The notes under the pieces are model-generated. The model was given only the letters and a program-made list of their open reading frames with translations. It was not told the DNA's origin and did not search any database. Below, one piece after another: positions 24,131 through 34,870 of a stretch of DNA of 64,000 nucleotides (its first letter is position 1; each line of letters starts with the position of its first letter). A program made the position numbers and the translations under genes. The stretch lies in the NCBI GenBank assembly GCA_030704615.1, contig CM060731.1:41478001-41542000 (forward strand), read 5' to 3'. Origin of the DNA: Takakia lepidozioides (Eukaryota > Streptophyta > Takakiopsida > Takakiales > Takakiaceae).

Positions 24131-24710
24131 AGATTGTCTTACTCTGTACGGCTTGAGGAATGTAAGCCTTTACAAATGTCATCTGGGAAAAGTCAGGGTG
24201 CAGTGGGGTGTAGTTGTTCCTCTGGATGGTGACTGTTGTTTGTCGTATAATCTCGATATGTGGATTCTATTAAGTAGGATTTGGAGCAGCACTTCCGCCA
24301 TGTGTTGGTCTTGGAAGGATGACTGTCCAGGTCATCTGCAGTGGACAGGACCTCTCGGTTGTGTCGAGCCAAAGTGGGCGTGGTTGGGAGCTGTTAAGAG
24401 TCCTCGGTAGAGGTACTTAGCGCACCCCTGCCCATTGAATGATGCCACCATTATCATGGCTCATACTTGTCTTCCGACCACCCTTCTAGGGTGAGAATGC
24501 TTTTGGTGGATGTTTGTCGGTGGAGGGCCCTCGCTTGTTGCAATCTCCTGTAAAAGAAGGAAAAAAGAATGCTAACAGGCCTTGCAATGTGAGGACCCTG
24601 AAGACTGGATCCCTGGTTTCCTTCACCAACTACCACTGGCTTGTTTAATAATCATCTTCAGAAAGGCCAGTCCACGGCTCTCAAAGTTATTTGTTTTTTC
24701 AGTCTGAAAT
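24131..24710. other. No gene recognised
   Basis: Spacer between the kinase arm and the second clathrin copy; no domain or repeat was identified. Confidence 0.45.
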
Positions 24711-24711
24711 T

Positions 24712-26587
24712 GAGATCTTTCAACTTGAAGGAGGGCGCCCAGAGGACTACAACACCATAACTGACCTGTTCCTTGAGGTGGGAATCAATGGATGACTGCG
24801 ATAAGTGTATTCAATTCACTAGTCTTCACCTGAACTTGAAGCTTAAAAAAGGAATCTATTAATTATGAGTTTGTGTTGTGCAGCGCAACATGTTCAAGGA
24901 GGCAATTGCTTTTCTTCTGGATGTTTTGAAGCCTAACCTTCCAGAGCATGCCATGCTTCAGACTAAGGTAGAGTCAGCTCTGACTCTTACAATGTGCAGT
25001 GCAGATGGACTTGCATGGTTTGTGCCCTCCTGTAACTTGTTTGTTTTCCGTTCTTTCCCCTTGCTATGCTGTGCATCTTGTTACTAGTCCCCTCCACTTT
25101 ACATAGCTACCTTGCAAGCACTTACCTGTAGATATGATCGACAAGGTCATGTCAATCCAGTGGATACTGTTTTTCCACTGGGTAATGCGGCTGCCAATGA
25201 ATGTTGGTTATGCAGGTCTTGAAGATCAGTTTGGTCGCATCCCCCAACATAGCTGATTCAATTTTGACAAATGGCATGTTCAGCCATTATGACCGTCCTC
25301 AAATTGCTGAGATCTGTCGGAAATTTGCACTCTTGCAGTTCTCTCTGCTCATTATACTTCAATCTGGTGATTTTGTTGATCTACGCTGGTGCGTCTTGAC
25401 TCAGGGCCGGAATATACCTTACCTTTAGGCCTGAGTGCACCTGCTCTTGGAGGAACAGGCAATATCCTAAATACACACTGACTGAAGGTTATCAGCAGTG
25501 AATATTTTTTCCTCCTCTTATTTTGTGTTCTTTTTAATCTAGTTGTCTCCACATTAATTTTTGCAGTGTGTCTGGATGTATACATCATCCTTGCCCTGGA
25601 GGTCAAACAGTCACTTTTATGTCCATGCAAAGAAAGTTTCTAATGATCTTCCTTGTGCAGGTGAACCCAGAAAATGCGCCTCTGGTGGTTGGGCAATTGC
25701 TGGATGATGGCCACCCCAAGGATTTCATCAAGGACCTTATCTTGTCTGTCTGCTCTTTACTGCCAGTGGAGGCACTGGTTGATGAGTGTGAGAAGAGGTA
25801 ATAAATTGTTCCAGGGTGGCTTTATGTCATTTTTAATCTGTTTGTTTGCTCCTAGCATGATGTCTATGTCACAGTCAACTCTCGGGTTATGCGCAAGATG
25901 AAAATGTATGGAAAGAGGGCACATTACTGACATATTAAATGCATGTGGAAGCTGTTTGTTGTCTCAGGATGAATCAAACTAACGGTTTGATGGGTCGGAC
26001 AGGAACCAGTGAGATTGCTGACACAGTTCCTAGAGCATCTTGTGAGTGAAGGGAGCGAAGATGTGCATGCACATAATGCATTGGGGAAGATCATCGTTGA
26101 TACAAACAAAGATCCAGAGCTCTTTCTGACCCGAAACCGCTACTATGACTCTAAGGTCATTGGTAAATATTGTGGGACAAAGGATTACACACTTGAAGTA
26201 ATTGCATATAGACGTGGTCAATGTGATGCTGAGCTTGTTGATGTCACAAACAAGCACAAGCTCTTCAAGGTTCAGGCCAGGTACATCCCATCCCAACTCT
26301 ATTTTCCGTCATTTGTGATTTTGTCTTGTGTTTTGCATGATGTCTTAGAAATGATAAAGAAATTACTTGACTACATCTTGTTGGCGCTTCTTAGGTATGT
26401 GGTGGAGCGCATGGATCCTGACCCGTGGAAAAAAGTTATGCACCCAGAGTATCCAGAATACAGGAAGCAGCTTACTCTTGAGGTGTTGTCTATTGTTCTA
26501 CCAGAGAGCAAGAACCGAGAGCAGGTGTTAGCCCTGTTAGCAACTTTAAAGGCACACCTGCCCCATGAGTTAGTTGAGCTTTTATAG
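24712..26587 (+). pseudogene. Truncated clathrin heavy chain, copy 2
   Basis: Same exon set and same truncations as copy 1, including the shared TAG after HELVELL, so the fragment was already broken when it duplicated. Exons lie near 24,712-24,777, 24,884-24,967, 25,216-25,330, 25,661-25,797, 26,003-26,280 and 26,395-26,587. Extra damage here: a deletion of about 40 bp removes the end and donor of the third exon, and the fifth exon has lost one base after AACCAG, giving an immediate TGA. Introns are also shared, showing DNA-level duplication. The two copies diverge after about 20,892 and 26,639. Confidence 0.85.
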
Positions 26588-26639
26588 TCAAGAATGTTTT
26601 TCAAAACTCTGCCTTGAGTGGGTAATCACCTCTAAAATG

Positions 26640-27640
26640 ATCTCTTTGCACTCTGGTGGCATTCAAGGACCATGGGGAGGGAGGCGGGGATCTCAAATGG
26701 AAACGGGGGCGAAGAGGGCCAGTGCTACCTTCCTACACTGTCCGTCCCTTCTGAAGTCAAAAGGACCATGCTTCGCAATGTCATAAGGCCGGCTTTGGAG
26801 TACGCATCTTCCATGTGAGTTGACAACTCCAACCATGCCAAGTCCCTTGAATGCATCCAGGCTGGGGTGCTCTAACAGTGTATGTTAGCGTGCTCCAGAA
26901 CAGCTATGTGGCTGTTCAGGTGCAGTTTTGCATACCTTCTTTGAGCTCTCCAGGGGGTGAGTTCAAGGTCAGATGGTGGGGTCAGTCAGATACCCTAAGA
27001 TAATCAACTTTATTCCTTGGATACAAGACTACTGTTAAACAATCCAAGTCCTGGTAGAGAAGAGATTTCTAAGGAACTGGATTATCAGCACTCTAGACTT
27101 CACTCTGCTAGATGACGGCGAGTTGGCACTGTTAGTATCCAAAGCCTTGTGGGTTTCCCACTGTCGGATGAAAAAGAAGTTAGGGATAAGACATCCCTGA
27201 ACTTGTTTCCAGTCTGTGACATGGGTAATGATGTCCTTAAGGATGACCTGAAGGGCCTTCCTACTCTTTTGCATTAGCCGGAATTCTAAATTAAGGACAG
27301 GGGGCCTACCTTTGAACAGCAAACAGATTCAGAGATGCAAGGGAAATTGTAAATGCCCAACGTGTGGGCAACCTGAAGACAATATCCACTTCCTCTTTCA
27401 TTGTCCACGGTACTCTAGCCAGAAAGGAACCCTCTTCAATTGCATCAAAAACATTGAACTGGTATTTCTGTTCAACCACTTACAAAATCCCGAGGCTGAG
27501 CCTAAAGCCTTGGCCCTGTTGGCTACCCACACAGACAACTAGATGATAATGTGTGAAGCCTGGACTAATTGTTTATACCAGCTAAAGTCACACTACCAGA
27601 GTGAGCCTTCACAAAGGTAGTTGCTGTTCCCTTTTGTTCC
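26640..27640 (+). mobile_element. LINE 3' fragment B
   Basis: Matches about 15.6-16.6 kb of the long LINE, with heavy decay in the first 600 bp and a better-kept tail. The tail at 27,312-27,540 keeps the full CKCPTCG and EDNIHFLFHCP zinc-knuckle that the long copy has lost. Confidence 0.75.
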
Positions 27641-27879
27641 GCCAACCAGGGCTTTGGTAAATTTAACCTGATCCCAGATGTCTTCATTCTCGGAATAGAA
27701 GATACAAGTAATGTGGGAATCCTGGGTTCCAAGGGTGCCCTCGCAGTGGAGGCTAATGGGCTCTCAAGTCACCTTCATAGTCTTGCTGGCAGTAAAAATA
27801 ACTGGCCTTGCAGAGCACCTATGTACATGTGGTGTTGACTGTTGACACTATCCATTTCCTCGTGACTGTTCGGGAGATA

Positions 27880-28205
27880 TGAAAGGATTGCATAGTGGGA
27901 GCCATTCATTGTACAGCTCATAAGGTCCATTATTTGAGGTACTAAAGCCAAAGATATTTGACCGGGGAATAGATTTATTCGACATGGCAGTGGCGGGCAG
28001 GGGTAATTGAAGCTGGTAATCTTACAAAACATTAGATTTGCATGGGGTGCAGTTGGTACAGTCGTGGGTTTCAGACCCCCTGCGTTTGCAAGGGTATAAC
28101 TTCACCCTTTCTGTTCCCATGCATATGTTCCCACGAACTGTGTTCCCAATAATGTGGTCCTGATTATGCGCTGGGTGTGTAGGTACTAGGAGGAGGGGAA
28201 CGTAG
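27880..28205. repeat. Dispersed repeat R, copy 2
   Basis: Ordered homology to 21,930-22,250 and, at its right end, to 1,171-1,260. Near 28,045-28,095 it holds a tRNA-like stretch (ggtgcagttggtacag, A-box-like) without a convincing B box, so a SINE origin is possible but unproven. Confidence 0.45.
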
Positions 28206-31200
28206 GGAGTTAAGAGTTTTCGGATGCAGCGCTGATCGGCCTCTGGTTATTGGTAAACTAGGCCCTCCCCACCAAACCATGATCTAAGCCTTCCCCTATC
28301 AAAAATAGTGCAGCTGAATATATTTACACATAGTCTCTTAAGACCAAGCTGACCCTTCCCAGTACCTTGTAATCACCACAAAATAGAAAAACTTATGATA
28401 CTGACAGGGAGGTCCACTTTTGCAGAACAGACAAACTTCTTCCAGCGCTGCTCCATGCTCCGAGTAGGTAGACCGTTGTGACTCTGACAGTATCAACATT
28501 CTGACCGGGTCCATTAGTGTAGTTTTTTCAACAACATTCCTGCAGATCACTGATGGAGGCCTCCATCATCAGAAGTTTGGATGTGTTCCTCCATTGGACT
28601 CTACACAACGAGGAACACCTCCAAACTTATACAGATGCTAAACAAGCTGTGCATGACAAGGCTGCCCTCTAATCCGGTCAGACAGTCATACTCTTCATCT
28701 GCAGACATTTAAAGGAGCTCCGCCTCTACAGCAGAATCAGAGCCCCTCTTTAATATATGTCCACCATCACCAGATTGTTCCGGATCTTGTGGCATTGTAC
28801 ATAATTAGTTTCTCTTTCACTTTCCATGTGTATTCAACCAACCGCCCATCAACAAGCCGTCTTGTGTAGGCTGTTTGTCTGTCTCCTGGACAGACAAACA
28901 GCTGTTAGTAGCTTTCTGTTTACAGAATTTTACACCAACTGCCTCAATTCTCCGCACACATTGTCTCAAAAGTGGTGAGTTTGAAACAGTAAGTCTTGCA
29001 GATCATCATCGAGTGAAGATGTACCAGAGCAGTTGAAGCAACTGACCTAATAAGTGCGGCACGGCAGCACATATAAGCGAGGGGGCTCATCAATGATCAT
29101 CTCCCACCGGGCCCGGCCTGCTCCTGTCTCTTGCCGTTCTGTCGCTCTCTCCTAATTACATTTTTCTTGTCCCGACGGGCCGCAACCCCTTTGTTGCTAA
29201 TTTAGCTAAGGGAGCGGCCTCCCCACTGCCCAATACGTAGCCTGTGGATCCCACGCAGCAGTCATGTCTGGAAGTATGTATCGGCCGCTCTGGTTGTGAG
29301 GGTGGGCCTCACCCGGTCTGCCGCGGCATGCAACGCTATCCTCGTGGGCCACATGCATTACTTTGCCGTTTATACAAGGCTCTTTCCCGAATCTTCTTTA
29401 CACATAAAAACCGGGACCGAGAGATTTGCGAGAGGACACTGCAATGGCAGTAACGAAGTGCCGGATGCTCCATGTGTTCTACGAATCGTCCATCGATTTA
29501 TTATCTAGTGCTGAGCGAGGAAGAATTAACCTTGCAAGCACCGTGAAGCTACTCACTGGAAATTGCGAAAGTGAGAACCACCCAACGAGCACCACCCAAC
29601 GAGCGTAGTAACTACATAATCTGCTCACACCCGAGTGATAGTAGCTACACTGCACTAGTTTTTGCGGCGTTATTTGCTTGGGAGGTTCCGTCCTCGGGCA
29701 TCGTCAACTCGAAGCAGTGTAGAACACAGCTTTTCCGCTGCATAAATTTTACTATATGAGATACATAAATTACCACACACCCAGTTCCAAGAAGAGCTAG
29801 ACCACTACAGCAGCCCTGGCCGGGTCACCTGCGGCGAACCCCACACCTCAGGCCCCATTCTCCAAGCGCTTGGCCTCCACTCCCACATTCATGGGCCCAC
29901 CGGCAATTCCGGTCTTACCAGTTGAAAGATTTCTTGGATGATCTGAAGAGCTCCCTGAGGCATTATCCAACCTACAATCACAATCCAGCCACATGGCATA
30001 AAAGTGAATTCCATGCGTCATAATATCAGCTCTACTCGCACACCTATCTCCATAGGTGCTAGAAGAATTGGAGAATAGAGTAACTCACTGTTTAGAGGTC
30101 CTCCGAGGCACTTTCACTTTCGAGTACACATTGATGGTGATTTTTTCATAATCTGACATCTCATCACCAGTAACTTGTACGATAGGATCTGCATTCGAAT
30201 ATAAAAAATACTTCATGAAGGTGTCATGTTTGTTTCTGGTGATAGTATATTGCTCGCCAGAACCTACCGTTTTCTCTATCACGCCAGAGAGGCCTCGTTT
30301 CACAGTAAAGGGATGACCAGTCTTGTTGATAATGTCTGTTGACTCCACACTCGCGAATACTCGACCGAGGCTGTAACTGAAGCCCATCCATATAAACATG
30401 TTAGCTCATAAAGAAAATCACTTAGATGTCTTCAAATATCGGCACAAGAACCAGTCAATCAGTGAAACAACCTCGAAGTGCGAGTGCCAGCAACAGTGGT
30501 GAATAGACCAGCTTACCGACTTCTGAGGGAAGGCCGCGGGTCATATGATTTTGAGTAACCTTTTATGGTGACACTTTCATTCCCGGCTATGTCATCACCA
30601 TCAACTTCAAGAACAAGATGTAAATTGTTGTATAGACCATACTTGTAGTCCTTGTTGTAGCAGATGTCATAGGTATCACCATCTTTCAGTGTGGTTATGC
30701 ATGAAGTTGCTGCCTCCCCTTTTGCCTTGTCTAAACCATCTGAGGATTCTTCCAAAACTGGAGGAAGTACGCCGTCAGAGGATTCCATCAACGCCATAGG
30801 ACGGCCAGTCTTGTTGATAATTTTGGTCCCTTCCATACCTCAATATCCCCTCTTTCTTCTCTTCACCACAGGAAAGATACTCCGGAGGTCGTAAATAGGA
30901 ACTCGACACTCAGTATTCTGGACCAAACAAATGTAGTTATGGTGTGCATCTTGTGGAAATGTTATAGAAAAGCACCTTGGCAGACATTTTCTCAATATGT
31001 GAAGAGCAAGATTATCAATGTAATGAAGCGCGTGGAGAGATAAATACAGTAGTTGAATACTTGTGCTCTCTTCTGCATGAGTTGGGAAAAAATGTCCTTT
31101 CGCTCGCTTGGGTTTATCCTTGTTCGGCGAAATTCCGTCAACTCTTCAGCACCTCAATGCGTTTCTTCAACACCTGAAAGAGAGCCTACACACTTTTCTT

Positions 31201-31401
31201 CTCCCGTTACAAGCAATTCGGAAGTATAGTGGCCAGCACGATTAAGACCCACAAATAACAAATACTTTCAGATCAGAGATTTATATGAGAATCCAGTATC
31301 GTGTTTACCTTCCACAATTCACGACTAAGAATCTGAAAGTTAGTGAATGTACGTGCCAGGCACTTCTACTGGCAGACAGTGCAACGAATAGCAAAGCTCC
31401 A
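28097..31401. repeat. Segmental duplication block, copy 2
   Basis: Direct repeat of 1,171-4,506 with few substitutions and small indels. The left edge is joined to repeat R; the right edge is joined base-to-base to the inverted kinase arm at 31,402. Confidence 0.9.
30089..30836 (-). CDS. Two-repeat beta-rich domain protein, copy 2 (partial)
   Basis: Duplicate of the gene at 3,194-3,941 with the same two exons, donor sites and phases. About six residues differ, for example Asn to Ser in the region after VLEESS, Asp to Asn in GLY(D/N)NLH and Asn to Ser near the end of exon B. No stop or frameshift separates the copies, so both domains stayed open after duplication. As in copy 1 the GTGAGT donor at the end of exon B implies further sequence that was not identified. 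Confidence 0.6.
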
Positions 31402-33272
31402 GGTCTTCTTGGTATCTCACTTCAAGTGCCCTGTGGACTGCGGGATCGGGCATATGCTCGACTCCACATCAAGGCCCCAGGTCTACATCTGCACAAATGC
31501 CTACCGAAGGGTACAAACAGACCAGGATTCCAGCATTCTTCGAAAATCCAAGAGCCAATCCGACCCCTTCAGAAGGAGCCCTTTGATGTATCTCAGCTCT
31601 CTGCAAATCTTTGAGAAATTAGGTCTCTGGAGAGGGTCACCACTCCAACACTTTCCAATCAAGAAAGCCAACCTGGCTGGACAACTAACCGGCAGCCATG
31701 GCCTCTCACCCCCCTTCACCCTCTCCCGAAGCCCGATTAAATCCTGCCCAAATGGCTCCTGTCTTGTCAGTATCTCAGTGCAGACAATCCCAAAACTGTA
31801 AACATCTGCTGTCCAAGGGTGAGACCTGCTAGGACGCTCTTCTTCATCCTCCAAACTGAAAACCTCCGGCGCCTTCCACAATCTGGAACCAATCTCAGGA
31901 GTCTGATTTGTGTACCTAGTACTGTTATTCTTGATCTTTGATGCGCCAAAATCACCCACCTTTGCATACACGCGTGCGTCTTCTCCTAGGGAAGGTGGAA
32001 GATCTGCGAATCTGACCAGAATGTTCAGAGACTTACGATCATGGTGAACTTTTTGTTGGGCATGCAAATATTTCATCCCCTCGGCGATTTGCAGCATGAG
32101 GTCAACGGCTCGAAGATTCGAAAATGGCGTGGGTCTGCCTCCCAAGAGGGCATAGAGGTCAGTGGTCATCAATTCCATCAGAAGGCTGTCCTCCTTGCTC
32201 TGAGAGCAGAAAACTAGCCGCATGATGTGGGGATGATTGAGTCCCGCTAGAGCAGCCACCTCTTCCTCGAAGAATGAGTTCCCCCTTGCCGAGGAGGATT
32301 TCTTCTTTGTGGACTTTCGTCCAAACCCCGCACCTCCAGAGGTCTTCGTTCCAAAGAATACCTTCCTTGCGTACTTTTCGCCTTGCCACGTGACTTCGTA
32401 GACCATCCCAAAGCTACCGTTCCCTAACATCCTTCCGTCAACAAGTTCTCCAGCATTCGCCCACAAAATAAGTGGCGATTTCCGGACGACATCTGGGGTG
32501 ACTGGCGAGGCCGAGGCCGGGGATTGCAATCTCCTCAACAGCTGCGCTGCAAGACATTGCTCAGTTTGATACCCTTGCTTGCAGCTCTCCACACAAACAT
32601 GATGGTCCGTGAGGACCTTCAAGGAAGTCTCGAGGCTGTCTAGGTCCTCCTTTGCCGCCGCCTCCAGAGCGTCGGAGTCTGTGATGCCAAGTTTACCGTC
32701 GCAAGCTTCTGCGTAAAGGTAGAGTGTCGCTTGACTGATCCCCAGGGAGAAAATGTCGCACAGAACCCAAGTGTGCCAGTCCACGTCGTAGAGGAATCCC
32801 GCAAAATCTTCCTTCTTATCGCCATGCCTGATCGCTGCAGTCAGCCACTGATCCTTGCAGCAACAGTCCTTGATCAGAACCTTGGCCTCATTCAGTACGC
32901 GACAAAGCTCCTCGATGGCCTGTTCCTATGATCTGCAGCATGAAAACGATTGGCACTTGCATCTTCAGATGAGATTTCTCGGATCTTGTCCAGTGTCACT
33001 TGGATTCCTGAGAGTTTCTTTGCCAGAAGCTTACACTGTTGCTTGTTGATCTGCAAATCTTGGCTGGTGGACGTGAGGCACTGGACCGAATCGATAGTCT
33101 CTTTGCATAAAGTCAGGGCATTTTCCGCCATGGCTTCTGCTCTCAAGTGAAGTGAGCTGGACCTTGAAGGCGAACGGGTCTTCTGTGGCATCCCATGATA
33201 TCGCTTTTCATTCGCACCAGGGGTAATATGGTTTACCGTTGTCACCTTTACCCCTCTCTCTAGCCCTGGGTC
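31402..33272 (-). repeat. Kinase duplication, minus-strand arm
   Basis: Inverted copy of 22,278-24,130. Its left edge coincides with the end of the 3.3-kb block. Confidence 0.9.
31501..33131 (-). pseudogene. HeLo/4HB-like plus protein kinase gene, copy 2
   Basis: The kinase half is one continuous frame of about 430 codons to TAG at 31,501, longer and better kept than copy 1. The N-terminal bundle (MAENALTLCKETID, INKQQCKLLAKKLSG) is also open, but a frame change near 32,925, around AADH and EQAIEELC, separates the two parts; the base change there gives TAG where copy 1 has TTG. The glycine loop, YARK lysine, DFG and APE are kept. The catalytic loop reads HHDRKSLN instead of HRDLKSLN, so the HRD arginine is replaced by His and the following Leu by Arg. 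Asp and Lys of the loop remain. If expressed it would be a weakened kinase or pseudokinase. The context is a rearranged duplication mosaic, so decay is the simpler reading. Confidence 0.65.
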
Positions 33273-33404
33273 AAAAAATTACCCAACCCTCTAACTACTC
33301 AACCCAATACCCGTTCACACCAGGTGGTAAATGTACACGTTTAGGGAATTCCAAAAAGGCATGTGAAATGCATCGCAATTCACTTGATCACCCCCCTAAA
33401 AGTG

Positions 33405-34268
33405 CACAATTCAATTCAACTGCTAAAACTAGCTTGGAAACAGCAATTCAATTGAATTGTGAATTTGCAAATCAATTGAATTGTAATCTATAATTTTTAA
33501 CTTATTTCTGTATATATTATATATATATGTACATATTTAAATTGTACATATATGCATACAAAAGTATAATAAAAATACATGGTGCCCGTCTATTCTTGCT
33601 GTCCGTCTGTCAATCCTGTCCCTGTGGAAAGGCTTGAGCCCGAGATAAGCCTAAGGGAGAGAGAGAGAGGAAGTTACGAAGCACTTGTAAAGAGGGATTG
33701 TCTCTCTTTGTGGATGTTGGTGCCAATATATGGCTATGTACATATACCAAACATGATACCAATGTAAGAGTATCAACGTGTGAGAGTTTGATATATTAAA
33801 CTTATATGGAACACACATCCCAACTTCAACATGATACCTTACATAAGGGTATCGAAACAATATTACTTTTGATAATTCTCAAGATGATGCAAGGGAAGCC
33901 TTTCATCAATTGTCAAGTTTGATTTTGTATGTTTCTTTCGGAGCCAGCCATGTTTTTTTTGCCAATGAATCACAGGAAGCTGCTGATCTCTCTCCGTCTC
34001 TGGCTCTCCCTTTCTCGCTGAGGCTGAGGTGGCTTCACAACTCCACAATTTCCTTGAGTGCACGAGAAAGAGGGCCAGCAAGAACAGATGGGCAACATGT
34101 ATTTTTAGCTTATACTCTTATATGTGTATAAGTATAATTTGAATATATATATACATATATATTATATATTATATACAGAAATAAGTTTTAAAAAATATAT
34201 TACAATTCAATTCAATTGCCAATTCACAATTGAATTGAATCGTGTGCCGACAATTCAATTCAATTGCT
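33405..34268. mobile_element. Fold-back element with AT-rich inverted ends
   Basis: Inverted arms of about 130 bp: 33,405-33,540 against 34,140-34,268. Both contain clusters of CAATTGAATTG, then aacttatttctgtata and a long (TA)n tract. The interior of about 600 bp holds short GA/CT-rich stretches without a gene. The structure fits a non-autonomous MITE or fold-back element; no target-site duplication could be fixed because the ends are low complexity. Confidence 0.6.
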
Positions 34269-34536
34269 CACCAGCATCCTCGCTCCAAACCATCGTTGGT
34301 TCATAGGGGGGGGCTGAGCCGAGGATCCCAGATCCCGAAAAGTTTTGTCTCCTTGGTTGAATCCAGTGCTCCCTTCTGTTGTCTCTTTCTCTGCGCCGGT
34401 TAGGCCGGTTGTCTCTATGATGCTGTCTTTCATTGTTCTTGTATGCTGGGGCAGCCGGAGCAGCAGACACAAAGGAGGCCATGATAGCGCATTAGATGGC
34501 TTGGGGATCCAGCAAGGAGGAACACGAGGAAGAGCG

Positions 34537-34870
34537 GGTCGTGGGAGAGAGAAATGCAAGTGCTACGATCACACCGCACGGAGAAGGTGGGGGCAAGGTT
34601 GCGCGGGAAGGGATCGACAGGATAATCAATGGAAGATTGCGCAAGGTGACATATCAAGGAGATGTTTGTCAGATCATGAAGTGTTGGGGCGGCTTGGTTA
34701 AACTCCACTCACATGGGCCAGCTGGTGTAGCAAAACCAAGGATGCGCCGAAAATACACACGGCACACAATGAGTGTAGCAGGTCGTGAGAGAGGGAAATG
34801 CAAGTGCTAAGATCACACCGCACCGAGAAGGTGGGGGCAAGGTTGCGCGGGAAGGGATCGATAGGAAATT
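34537..34870. repeat. Direct repeat of about 95 bp
   Basis: The block from aaatgcaagtgct to gcgcgggaagggatcga at about 34,550-34,618 recurs at about 34,795-34,862 with few changes, roughly 246 bp apart. Noncoding. Confidence 0.75.

Noticed and set aside
28045-28095. tRNA gene
   Set aside because: Only an A-box-like stretch is visible; no B box, cloverleaf or anticodon arm could be drawn.
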